NCBI RefSeq assembly: GCF_009741975.1
Contig: NZ_WPCF01000014.1
Location: 1 to 35,003, forward strand
Reading direction: 5' to 3'
Source of the DNA: Halobacterium sp. CBA1126
GTDB taxonomy: Archaea; Halobacteriota; Halobacteria; Halobacteriales; Halobacteriaceae
Length of the DNA: 35,003 bases
Of this stretch, positions 7,537-15,370 are shown piece by piece (position 1 is the stretch's first letter; every line of letters begins with the position of its first letter). The notes beneath the pieces are model-generated. The model had not been told where the DNA came from, did no database searches, and saw only the letters and a program-made list of their open reading frames with translations. Made by a program: the position numbers and the translations under genes.

Positions 7537-8058
7537 ATGCAGGTCGTCGCAGACACGTCCGCGCTCGTGAGTTTGGGGACGGTCGCCGACCACGAGTGGA
7601 ACCCACTTGACTACCTCCTCGACCAACACACCGTGCTCGTCCCAAAACTCGTAGTCGACGAACTCACAGAGACTGCGACGTACGACGACACGTCGGGTCA
7701 GGGAGCACTGCGCGTGCTCGATCGGCAACCAGCACTCGACGTGCGCGACATCACCCTCGACGAATCGTTCCCACTCGACGACGGTGAGAACGCGGCCGTC
7801 ACGCTCGCCAACGACTGTGGCGCTGCACAGCTGCTCTGTGACGAGTTCAATCAGCTCGCGCTCGTGCACGCGCCGCTCGTCGACACCCGGCTCGTGACCA
7901 CGCCGACTTTATTGCTCGCGCTCACTCGGAGCGATGAGGTCACGCCAAAGACAGCGCGGTCACTACTGGCCGCGATGCGTGACGCTCGTAGCTGGACGAA
8001 CAACCGCTACGTCGAACGCGCCGAGACGGTTCTCACAGACGCCAACGAGTCTTCGTAG
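7537..8058 (+). CDS. PIN-like toxin of the third TA module
   Basis: A 173-residue PIN-like protein starting MQVVADTSALVSLGTV with catalytic Asp6, then VPKLVVDELTET with a Glu, LDDGENAAVTLANDCGAAQL with the E-N-A-A motif of DUF3368-like PIN proteins, and LLCDEFNQL with another acidic residue. The C-terminal part (TPTLLLALTRSDEVTPKTAR) is helical. It abuts the antitoxin gene. Role inferred: RNase toxin. Confidence 0.8.
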   Translation: MQVVADTSALVSLGTVADHEWNPLDYLLDQHTVLVPKLVVDELTETATYDDTSGQGALRVLDRQPALDVRDITLDESFPLDDGENAAVTLANDCGAAQLLCDEFNQLALVHAPLVDTRLVTTPTLLLALTRSDEVTPKTARSLLAAMRDARSWTNNRYVERAETVLTDANESS

Positions 8059-8159
8059 TAAGGAGGACGTCGTGGAGACTCAGCGCGCGGGTATGACGGC
8101 CTCACTGGCCCGAGCCGCGAACCATTACCATCAAGACAAGAAACAGCTATTAAGGAAAC

Positions 8160-9608
8160 ATGACTAGCGAGAAAACTGACATTGAAAAACTGGAAGAACG
8201 CGTCGAAAAACTTGAAGAGCAACAGGAAGAGTTCACTGTAGAAGATGGCGATGGTGAGTCATGGTCGCTCACCGAATTGATGGACCGGTTCAGTATCAAG
8301 CGTCGAACAGCCCTCAAGGCAATCGGACTAGTCGCCATCGGGTACACCGCACCGCGTGCAGTGCTGCAAGCAGTGAGCGGGACCGCGCAAGCACAGCAGT
8401 CCACGGCCGATCTCACTGTCTCCGGCCAACTGGACGCTGGGTCGGTAAGTACAGATGAGGCATTCATCGGTTCTTCTCCTGTAGATAGACCGCTCATCTC
8501 AAACGGAGACACGACCGTGTATGTAGACCCTGATAACGGGTCTAACGACGGAGACGGGACGGAAACGGACCCGGTCGCAACCATTCAAGAGGCGGTCAAC
8601 AGAGCGCCGGTTTTCCTCCGCCACCAACACTACATCGACATTTCAACGGCCGCGTCGACGCCGACTACCTACGATGAAGACGTTATCATCAACGGGATTA
8701 TTTCTTCGGGGCAAGCATTTACCACCGGCGCAGGGGCTAATCCGGTCGAAGGTCCGGCCACGAATTTCCGAATCGAAGGTGACCCGGACGACAATACGGC
8801 TGTCACGGTTTCGTCCATCACTGCCGCAGGATGCACCGGTGTTGCAAGCCCCCATCTCAAGGACTTCACCGTAAATGGTATTTCGCCGTACTACGAGGCG
8901 AAACACGCGGTCGAGTTCTACGGCGGCGGCGAGTATCAGGCTTCGAATCTCAGGTTTGGGTCCAACGTGGATAACGGCATTCGTGCCTACGGGGCAATCG
9001 CTGAAGTTCGCGGCTGCGACTTTAGCAACTGCGACGAAGGCACAACGGCGAAGCGGAACGCCCAAATCCTCGCCCAAAATTGTTCGGGCACGCCGAACAA
9101 ATCCTACGTCGCACGTTCCGGCAGCACATTAGCGGTCTATGATGACGCTACAACGCCGACTGAGTGGCGGTTCGGAACCATCAACGGGGCGCGTATCTGG
9201 AACGATGACAAGCTGTGGTCCGGCAACAACAGTCGGGCATCGTTTATCCGCTCTGGAACTGTCTCGTCGAGCGACTTCGAGGAGTTCGTCGGGAACAACG
9301 TTACCGTCGGCGGTGGGTCCGACGAGACGATTTTTGACCTCTCCAATCCCGTGGACGTTATCAACGGGCAGGTGTTGGGGAACGCCCCCCGGAGGCTCAC
9401 GGCGACTTTCGCGGACGGGGCGGAGGAAACGGTAGCGGTAGACACGTCTAATGCATACGGCAGTGACGAAAACGGCGACGGTTTCGCGGTCCTATCGGTC
9501 CCGCCGTTGCATAACGTGACAAAACTCACGTTCAACAACGGGGTCGGGACCTCCACCGAGTACGGCTGGGCCGTGCAAACTGTAAGTTCCGCGTCGTGGC
9601 AGCCCTAA
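8160..9608 (+). CDS. Tat-exported, probably beta-helical surface protein
   Basis: A 482-residue protein with an unusual N-terminus: a 25-residue coiled coil (DIEKLEERVEKLEEQQEEF), an acidic stretch, then a twin-arginine signal at residues 46-78 (SIKRRTALKAIGLVAIGYTA, ending GTAQAQ). After it come a thrombospondin-like entry (VYVDPDNGSNDGDGTETDPV, then ATIQEAVN), typical of right-handed beta-helix proteins, and many short Gly/Asn-rich repeats. The end is beta-rich. I see no catalytic motif. AAGGA sits 5 nt before the ATG. It could be a secreted polysaccharide-binding or lyase-like protein, or a virus-related fibre; the first is favoured by the glycan genes around it. Confidence 0.7.
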   Translation: MTSEKTDIEKLEERVEKLEEQQEEFTVEDGDGESWSLTELMDRFSIKRRTALKAIGLVAIGYTAPRAVLQAVSGTAQAQQSTADLTVSGQLDAGSVSTDEAFIGSSPVDRPLISNGDTTVYVDPDNGSNDGDGTETDPVATIQEAVNRAPVFLRHQHYIDISTAASTPTTYDEDVIINGIISSGQAFTTGAGANPVEGPATNFRIEGDPDDNTAVTVSSITAAGCTGVASPHLKDFTVNGISPYYEAKHAVEFYGGGEYQASNLRFGSNVDNGIRAYGAIAEVRGCDFSNCDEGTTAKRNAQILAQNCSGTPNKSYVARSGSTLAVYDDATTPTEWRFGTINGARIWNDDKLWSGNNSRASFIRSGTVSSSDFEEFVGNNVTVGGGSDETIFDLSNPVDVINGQVLGNAPRRLTATFADGAEETVAVDTSNAYGSDENGDGFAVLSVPPLHNVTKLTFNNGVGTSTEYGWAVQTVSSASWQP

Positions 9609-9661
9609 GGCCTAAGATTCGTTTCCCGGCCAATTCAAACCAAACTAAGTGAAATAAAGTA

Positions 9662-10257
9662 ATGAAACGACGGACTCAGATTGCGCTCGTCGCGTTCGGC
9701 GTATTCCTGAGCGTTGCCGCCCCGTTATCGGATCGGTGGTGCTTTAGGACGGCAAGAGCGCTGGCTAGAACGTCGAATTCGATAAATCAAATGGTCCGGG
9801 GGTTGTCCTTGGTGAGTCCGTCGACTCCACCAACGAGAATCCCTAGCACGAATCGAACACAATCATCCTCGAACCGTGTGGTGAATCCCATTTGAAAGGC
9901 GACACAAGTCTTCGCGTCACACAATTCAACGGGATGTGAACAAACGCCACTAACATCGACGCGACGAATGCAACGCTCAGTATTCGGCCGAACGATAAAC
10001 CCGAGCTGGCCGTCCATGGCGGCGTCACAGCTGTCTCATACCGCGGCGACATCACGCTCGACGACAACGCGGTCGCCCTCGAATACTCAGCAAGTAGCAC
10101 GGGAACGATTACGGTCAACGCCCCCCGACGTGAACACGGGTCGAGCCGCCGCCACTACAGGCGGTAACGCTGTTGACTCCGAAACCACGTCATCAACCGG
10201 TATCACGACGATTTCCGTCAACTCGGCGACGAATGAAGATCTCGTCAAAGCGGTTGT
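9662..10257 (+). pseudogene. Decayed exported surface-protein gene
   Basis: It starts with a clean signal peptide (MKRRTQIALVAFGVFLSVAA). A missing base in the following C run shifts the frame, which then reads as coherent protein: GPGVVLGESVDSTNENP, KGDTSLRVTQFNGM, NATNIDATNATLSIRPNDKP and SYRGDITLDDNAVALEYSAS. That frame is broken by TAG at 9745, 9766 and 9844 and TGA at 9937. An extra C in the six-C run at 10121-10126 shifts it again, and it runs on as TTGGNAVDSETTSSTGITTI up to the end of the convergent dehydrogenase gene, which seems to have cut it off. It resembles the N-terminal region of a large cell-surface protein. Confidence 0.7.
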
Positions 10258-11529
10258 TCAAAGCCGGACGACGTGGTCGTCGTCCCGGTGGTTAGTCGCG
10301 TTCCGCGCGTCGAACAGGAGCGTCGACTCGTCGACGAGGCGGTCGACATCCAGCATCGAGTGATCCGTAACGATGAGGACGCAATCCGCATCGTTGAGCC
10401 GCGTGTCTGTCAGTGGGACCGACTCGTGGGTCGCTGCACCGACGTCGAGTTCGGGAACGTGGGGGTCGTGGTAGTCGACGGTTGCGTTCCAGTCGTCGAG
10501 TTCGGTAATGATGTCGATTGCCGGGGATTCGCGGATGTCCGAGACGTCGGGCTTGTAGGCGGCGCCAACGACGAGGACATTCGCGTTCGACAGCGCAGTG
10601 CCGCGGTCGTTGAGTTGTTCGACGACGCGCTGGACGACGTGCTGGGGCATCTCGCGGTTGACCGTGTCCGCGAGGTCGATAAAGCGCGTGTCGATGCCGT
10701 GCTGGTCGGCTTTCCAGGAGAGGTAGAACGGGTCGATGGGGATGCAGTGGCCGCCCAGGCCGGGGCCGGGGTAGAACGGCATGAAGCCGAACGGCTTCGT
10801 CTCGGCGGCTTCGATGGCGTTCCAGATGTCGACGTCGAGTTCGTGGGCGATTTGTGCGAGTTCGTTGATGAGGCCGATGTTCACCGCGCGGAACGTGTTC
10901 TCGAGGAGTTTGACGAGTTCGGCTTCCGTCGAGGAGTCGACGCGGACGACCTCGTCGAAGACGGGCGCGTAGAGCGCTTCCGCGCGGTCGCCACACTCCG
11001 GGGTGACGCCGCCGAGGACTTTCGGGATGTCCGTCGGGCCGTACTCCTCGTTGCCGGGGTCGATGCGCTCGGGCGAGAACGCGAGGTAGATATCTTCACC
11101 GACAACCGTCCCGTTCTCCACGAGGACGTCGGCGACGGCCTCCTTGGTTGCGCCCGGGTAGACGGTGCTTTCGAGGACGACCGTGCAGTCGTCGACGACT
11201 GGTGCAAGTCGTTCGGCAGCGTCGAGGACGTAGGAGAGGTCCGGCGTGTCGGTTTTCCGGAGCGGCGTGGGCACGCAGATGGAGACACCGTCAGCGTCCG
11301 CGAGCTGGTCGTAGTCGGTCGTGAACGTGAGGCCGTTGCGTGTGGCCTCGACGACCTCCTCGTTAGTGACATCGTTAACCGTGGATTCCCCCTTGCGGAG
11401 TCGTTCGACCTTGCCGGCGTCGACGTCAACGCCGACCACATCATAGCCTGCGTCGTGCATCGCGAGCGCCAGCGGTAGGCCGACGTATCCAAGTCCGACG
11501 ACGCCGACGCGCGTCTGCTCGCCTTCCAT
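10258..11529 (-). CDS. UDP-sugar 6-dehydrogenase (UDP-N-acetylhexosamine/UDP-glucose dehydrogenase family)
   Basis: A 423-residue enzyme that oxidises the C6 alcohol of a nucleotide sugar to a carboxylate. The NAD-binding motif is VGVVGLGYVGLPLALAM at residues 8-24, followed by GVDVD. The catalytic cysteine is in GPGLGGHCIPIDPFYL, with LLENTFRAVNIGLINE ahead of it and the C-terminal KPDVSDIRESPAIDII motif. The HCIPIDPFYL form points to the WbpA/WecC/TviB branch (UDP-GlcNAc or UDP-ManNAc) rather than UDP-glucose dehydrogenase; substrate not certain. A TATA-like box lies 25-32 nt upstream of the ATG, consistent with leaderless transcription. Confidence 0.92.
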   Translation of the reverse strand: MEGEQTRVGVVGLGYVGLPLALAMHDAGYDVVGVDVDAGKVERLRKGESTVNDVTNEEVVEATRNGLTFTTDYDQLADADGVSICVPTPLRKTDTPDLSYVLDAAERLAPVVDDCTVVLESTVYPGATKEAVADVLVENGTVVGEDIYLAFSPERIDPGNEEYGPTDIPKVLGGVTPECGDRAEALYAPVFDEVVRVDSSTEAELVKLLENTFRAVNIGLINELAQIAHELDVDIWNAIEAAETKPFGFMPFYPGPGLGGHCIPIDPFYLSWKADQHGIDTRFIDLADTVNREMPQHVVQRVVEQLNDRGTALSNANVLVVGAAYKPDVSDIRESPAIDIITELDDWNATVDYHDPHVPELDVGAATHESVPLTDTRLNDADCVLIVTDHSMLDVDRLVDESTLLFDARNATNHRDDDHVVRL

Positions 11530-11553
11530 ATACGCTGTCAGATACGCTACAAG

Positions 11554-11561
11554 CGTTTTAG
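11554..11561 (-). promoter_or_regulatory. TATA box of the UDP-sugar dehydrogenase gene
   Basis: On the minus strand CTAAAACG lies 25-32 nt before the ATG at 11529, the spacing expected for a leaderless haloarchaeal mRNA. Confidence 0.4.
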
Positions 11562-11632
11562 GGTGTCGTTACTCGAAACGGTGGCCGGTGTCGGTTTAGA
11601 GAATGAGGCTTAAGACACCGAGGGACATCGCT

Positions 11633-11639
11633 GGAGGTG
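11633..11639 (+). promoter_or_regulatory. Strong Shine-Dalgarno for the GT4 gene
   Basis: GGAGGTG lies 10 nt before the ATG at 11650 and pairs well with the archaeal 16S rRNA 3' end. It sets the start of the GT4 and is stronger than at most other genes here, which look leaderless. Confidence 0.55.
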
Positions 11640-11649
11640 TGACTAGTCG

Positions 11650-12771
11650 ATGACCGGCAGCGAGCGGCCGCGAGTCTTCCATCTGATTACGCGCCTGCTG
11701 AAGGGTGGCGCGGAAGCGAAGACCATCGCGACCGTACAGGGACTCGACGACTACGAGTTCACGGTCGGGTACGGCGCGGAGTACGACCAAGAGCAAGTCG
11801 ACCAACTGGAGCACGCTGGTGTCGAGACGAAGCGCTTCCCGCTGATCCGCCACTACAATCCCGTGACGACGGTCCCAGCGGTGCTGTCGTTGGCGTGGTA
11901 CCTTCAACGCGAGAACTTCGACATCGTACACACGCACAGCACGGAAGCCGGCATCATCGGGCGCTTCGCGGCGGCACTGGCTGGTGTGCCGAACATCGTA
12001 CATACTGTACACGGCGTGCCGTTCGCCGATGATCGTAGTGGCTTGTTGAATCGGTTTGTGCTCGCATGCGAGCGGCAAGCCGCAACGTACACGGACCGCA
12101 TCGTCACGAACGCGGACGTCATCGCCGACGACTACCTGGAGCGGGGCATCGGGCAGCGGGAACAGTACACGACCGTGTACAGCGGCGTGGATCTGGACGC
12201 GTTCGCGGACGCCGAGCCCGCCGACGATTTACCCGGGGAGCAGCCGCGCGTCGTTATGGTTGGGCGGCTCACGGACGGGAAAGGTCACGGCGTTCTGCTG
12301 GACGCCGTGGAGTCGTTGGGTGACTTCCAGGGATCCGTCTGTATCGTCGGCGACGGTTCGCTGTACGACTCGCTGGTCGCGGCGGTCGAGGACCGTGGGT
12401 TGGCCGAGGACGTGTTCCTGACCGGCTTCCGAGACGATGTCCCGCGTGTGCTTGCGGCGAGTGACGTGCTCGTCTTGCCGTCGTTCCGCGAAGGGACGCC
12501 GCGAGTAATCACGGAAGCGATGGCGAGTGGGTTGCCCGTCGTGGCGACTGACATCGCAGGGATTCCCGAACAAGTCGAAGACGGCGAAAACGGCTACCTA
12601 ATTCCGACCGGGGATTCGGACGCGCTGGCCGACCGGCTAGAGCGACTGCTGGCGGACGAGGAGTTGCGTGAACAGATGGGTGCGCGTGGACTAGAGCGTG
12701 CTAACCGGTTCTCCGTCGCGACGATGGTCGAGGAGCTAGACAGGCTGTACGAGGAGTTGCTGGCAGAATAG
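11650..12771 (+). CDS. GT4 family glycosyltransferase
   Basis: A 373-residue GT-B fold enzyme that transfers a sugar from a nucleotide donor to a lipid-linked glycan. N-terminal acceptor domain: FHLITRLLKGGAEAKTIATV and DIVHTHSTEAGIIGRF. C-terminal donor domain: RVVMVGRLTDGKGHGVLLDA, VCIVGDG and the E-x7-E motif in REGTPRVITEAMASGLPVV. Full length, no membrane segment. It is followed after 92 nt by a phosphodiesterase-like gene and then a deacetylase on the same strand, so an operon is likely. Sugar specificity unknown. Confidence 0.92.
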   Translation: MTGSERPRVFHLITRLLKGGAEAKTIATVQGLDDYEFTVGYGAEYDQEQVDQLEHAGVETKRFPLIRHYNPVTTVPAVLSLAWYLQRENFDIVHTHSTEAGIIGRFAAALAGVPNIVHTVHGVPFADDRSGLLNRFVLACERQAATYTDRIVTNADVIADDYLERGIGQREQYTTVYSGVDLDAFADAEPADDLPGEQPRVVMVGRLTDGKGHGVLLDAVESLGDFQGSVCIVGDGSLYDSLVAAVEDRGLAEDVFLTGFRDDVPRVLAASDVLVLPSFREGTPRVITEAMASGLPVVATDIAGIPEQVEDGENGYLIPTGDSDALADRLERLLADEELREQMGARGLERANRFSVATMVEELDRLYEELLAE

Positions 12772-12863
12772 CAGGTGCGGAACCGACGAGAGGAGAGCCA
12801 CGACGGGCGGACTTCGTGAGGGGAACGCAGACCATTTAGTCGTCGGCTGCCGAGTACGAGGAA

Positions 12864-14414
12864 ATGACGACGGTCGTGCTCGGGCTGGACGGGGGCTGTT
12901 TCGAGTTGATCCAGCCGTGGATCGACGACGGGTCACTCCCCAACTTCGCTACGCTGACCACAGACGGCACGTCGACGGACATGCAGAGCTGCCTACCGCC
13001 GGTGACGTGTCCGAACTGGCAGTGCTACGCGACCGGAACGAACCCAGGGAAGCTCGGCGTGTTCTGGTGGGAAGCCGTCGACGAGGACGAACGGAAGATA
13101 GAGAACCGGAGTGCAGCTGGCGACTTCGACGGCACGCACTACTGGCGCTTCCTCGACGGCGACGCCGCGGTCGTGAACCTCCCCACGTCGTACCCGCCCT
13201 CGGAGGTCGACGGGATTCACGTCGCCGGTGGCCCTGGCGCCGAACAGACCGGCTACACGTACCCCGAATCGCTGGAGGAAGACCTGGAGAGGAAGTACGA
13301 CTACGCCGTCCACCCGGAGAAGATGTCGCTGCTGTCCGGCGACAACCCGGACAACGACTGCGTCCCCGAAATCTACGACCTAATCGACTCGCGGTTCGAC
13401 GTCCTCGAAGACGAACTCGAGAGTGGCGAGTACGAGCTCGTCCACGTGACCGTGTTCTACCTGAACGTGCTCCAGCACTTCTACTGGGACATGGACGTCG
13501 TGAAGCAGGCATGGGAGAAAATCGACGAGCGCGTCGGCCGGCTGCTGGAGATGGACGAGCTCGATCACTTCGTCGTGATGTCCGACCACGGCTCCAACGA
13601 GATCGAGACGACCTTCCGCATCAACACGTGGCTGGAGCAACACGGCTACCTGCAGACAGAGTCGGGTATCAGCGACTACCTCCACAAGGCGGGGATTACG
13701 CAGGAACGCGTCCGGCCAGTGCTCGCGAAGCTCGGCGTGGAGTGGTGGGCCCGGCGACTGCTCCCAGAGCGCGTACAGATGCTGCTTCCCGACGATGAGG
13801 GTTCGGTCGACAAGAGCGCAAAAGGCGACGTTATCGACTGGGAGCGTTCACAGGCGGTCGCGAGCGGCCAGGGACCCGTGTACGTACTCGCCGACGACCC
13901 CGCGGAGCGCGAGGAAATCGTCGATCAGCTGATTGCCGACCTAGAAGGGCTCACTGACGAGGCCGGGAACGCGGTGTTCGACCAAGTGCTGCGTGGCGAG
14001 GACGTGTACAACGGTCCACACACTGGCCGCGGTCCGGATGTCGTGCTCGACCAGGCTGCCGGCGTCCACATCGAGGGGAAGATCGGGAACGACGACGTGT
14101 TCGGCGAGCCGAGCAAGTGGCACGGCGAGAACAAGGACACGGGGATGTTCATCGGGTATGGGACAGACATCGACGAGACTGCGGCGCTGTCGGACATGCA
14201 CATTCTCGATATCGCGCCGACACTGCTCCACCTCCACGGCGAGGACGTCCCGGAGCGAATGGACGGCGAGGTCCGCAGTGATCTCTTCGATGCGGAGTCG
14301 GAGCCGGCGAACCGCGACGTCTCGCGCGTCGACGTGGATGTGGGCAGCGCTGATTCACAGACTGTCGAGCGCGACGTGACCGACCGGCTGGAGAATCTCG
14401 GGTACATGGAGTAA
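12864..14414 (+). CDS. Alkaline phosphatase superfamily phosphodiesterase (NPP-like)
   Basis: A 516-residue metal-dependent hydrolase or transferase. Residues 4-10 (VVLGLDG, Asp9) begin the metal site. The nucleophile is the Thr48 of PPVTCPNWQCYATGTNPGKL, matching the type I phosphodiesterase/nucleotide pyrophosphatase pattern. VVMSDHGSNE (near residue 240) gives Asp and His ligands, and the C-terminal HILDIAPTLLHLHG gives a further His. No signal peptide, so it probably acts in the cytoplasm. It sits between a GT4 and a deacetylase, and a diverged paralog lies at 23269-24861. Possible roles are cleaving a nucleotide-sugar or lipid-linked phosphodiester, or moving a phospho-group onto a glycan. 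Confidence 0.88.
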   Translation: MTTVVLGLDGGCFELIQPWIDDGSLPNFATLTTDGTSTDMQSCLPPVTCPNWQCYATGTNPGKLGVFWWEAVDEDERKIENRSAAGDFDGTHYWRFLDGDAAVVNLPTSYPPSEVDGIHVAGGPGAEQTGYTYPESLEEDLERKYDYAVHPEKMSLLSGDNPDNDCVPEIYDLIDSRFDVLEDELESGEYELVHVTVFYLNVLQHFYWDMDVVKQAWEKIDERVGRLLEMDELDHFVVMSDHGSNEIETTFRINTWLEQHGYLQTESGISDYLHKAGITQERVRPVLAKLGVEWWARRLLPERVQMLLPDDEGSVDKSAKGDVIDWERSQAVASGQGPVYVLADDPAEREEIVDQLIADLEGLTDEAGNAVFDQVLRGEDVYNGPHTGRGPDVVLDQAAGVHIEGKIGNDDVFGEPSKWHGENKDTGMFIGYGTDIDETAALSDMHILDIAPTLLHLHGEDVPERMDGEVRSDLFDAESEPANRDVSRVDVDVGSADSQTVERDVTDRLENLGYME

Positions 14415-14415
14415 C

Positions 14416-15357
14416 ATGAGCGACGACACGGGCGTGTTCACGATTTCGCTGGACACCGAACTCGCGTGGGGCACGTTCGACAAGGGGAACGCCGAGCGGT
14501 ACGAGGAAGCGTACCGGAACACGCCGGAGGTCATCGACCGGCTCTGCGACTTGTTCGACGAGTACGAGATTCCCGCGACGTGGGCGGTCGTCTCTCACCT
14601 GCTGGAGGACTGTGACGGCGACCACAGCGACCGGACAGCGCCGGACTTCGAGTGGATCGACGACTGGTTCGGCGATCTGCCGTGCGCGAGCGGGATGGAC
14701 GAGGACCTGTGGTACGCGCCGTGGTTGATTGACCGGATTCAAGACTGCGAGACTGAGCAGGAAATCGGGCTGCACGGGTCGACGCACATGCAACTGGGCG
14801 CCGACGGCTGTTTGCGACAGCACGCCGAAGAGGAGATTGGGACTGCCGTCAAGACGCTGCGCTCGCACGGCGTTGAGCCGAAAAGCTTCGTGTTCCCGCG
14901 GAACGACGTCGGTTACGTGGACGTGCTCCGCGAGCACGGAATCGAAGCTTATCGCGGCGTCGACGCGCGCTGGTACGAGCGTGCGTCTGTGCCGAGTGCC
15001 GTGAAGCCGCCGCTACGGTTCGCCGACGAAGCGATTCGGGGGACACCACCAGTAGTCGATCCGGTGGAACGCGATGATGTGGTCGAGGTTCCAGGGTCGC
15101 AAGTGTTCCGCCCCTCGCACGACGGCTGGCAGTACACGCCAGGAGAAAGTAGTGTTGCGCGAGCGAAGAAGGGGCTTCGGCGTGCGGCTCGTACGGGTGG
15201 CGTGTTCCACCTGTGGTTTCACCCGTTCAATCTGGGGCACGAACCCGAGCAGGACCTGGAACGGTTAGAGCGCGTGCTAGCGGGAGTGCGTGACTTCGTC
15301 GATAGGGGGGAACTGGAGTGTCGACCGTTGAAGAGTGTATCGCCGGGCCGTCAGTAG
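14416..15357 (+). CDS. Polysaccharide deacetylase (NodB-like)
   Basis: A 313-residue carbohydrate esterase-4-like protein that would remove N-acetyl groups from a glycan or sugar. Motifs: SLDTELAWGTF at residues 10-20, with the catalytic and metal-binding Asp; IGLHGSTHMQL, with two metal-binding His; FPRNDVGY; and VFHLWFHPFNLG near the end. No signal peptide, so it may act on a cytoplasmic lipid-linked sugar. Only one base separates it from the phosphodiesterase stop, indicating co-translation. Confidence 0.88.
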   Translation: MSDDTGVFTISLDTELAWGTFDKGNAERYEEAYRNTPEVIDRLCDLFDEYEIPATWAVVSHLLEDCDGDHSDRTAPDFEWIDDWFGDLPCASGMDEDLWYAPWLIDRIQDCETEQEIGLHGSTHMQLGADGCLRQHAEEEIGTAVKTLRSHGVEPKSFVFPRNDVGYVDVLREHGIEAYRGVDARWYERASVPSAVKPPLRFADEAIRGTPPVVDPVERDDVVEVPGSQVFRPSHDGWQYTPGESSVARAKKGLRRAARTGGVFHLWFHPFNLGHEPEQDLERLERVLAGVRDFVDRGELECRPLKSVSPGRQ

Positions 15358-15370
15358 CGATAGCGACGCC

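Noticed and set aside
8160-10257. Provirus
   Set aside because: No integrase, terminase, capsid or portal gene, and no attachment repeats. One beta-helix protein and one decayed gene are not enough.
10273-11478. 400-codon plus-strand frame opposite the UDP-sugar dehydrogenase
   Set aside because: The minus strand encodes a full enzyme with all motifs; the plus product is an Arg/Val/Asp-rich shadow. The same applies to frames opposite the epimerase (6146-6955) and the sulfatase-fold gene (15896-16729).
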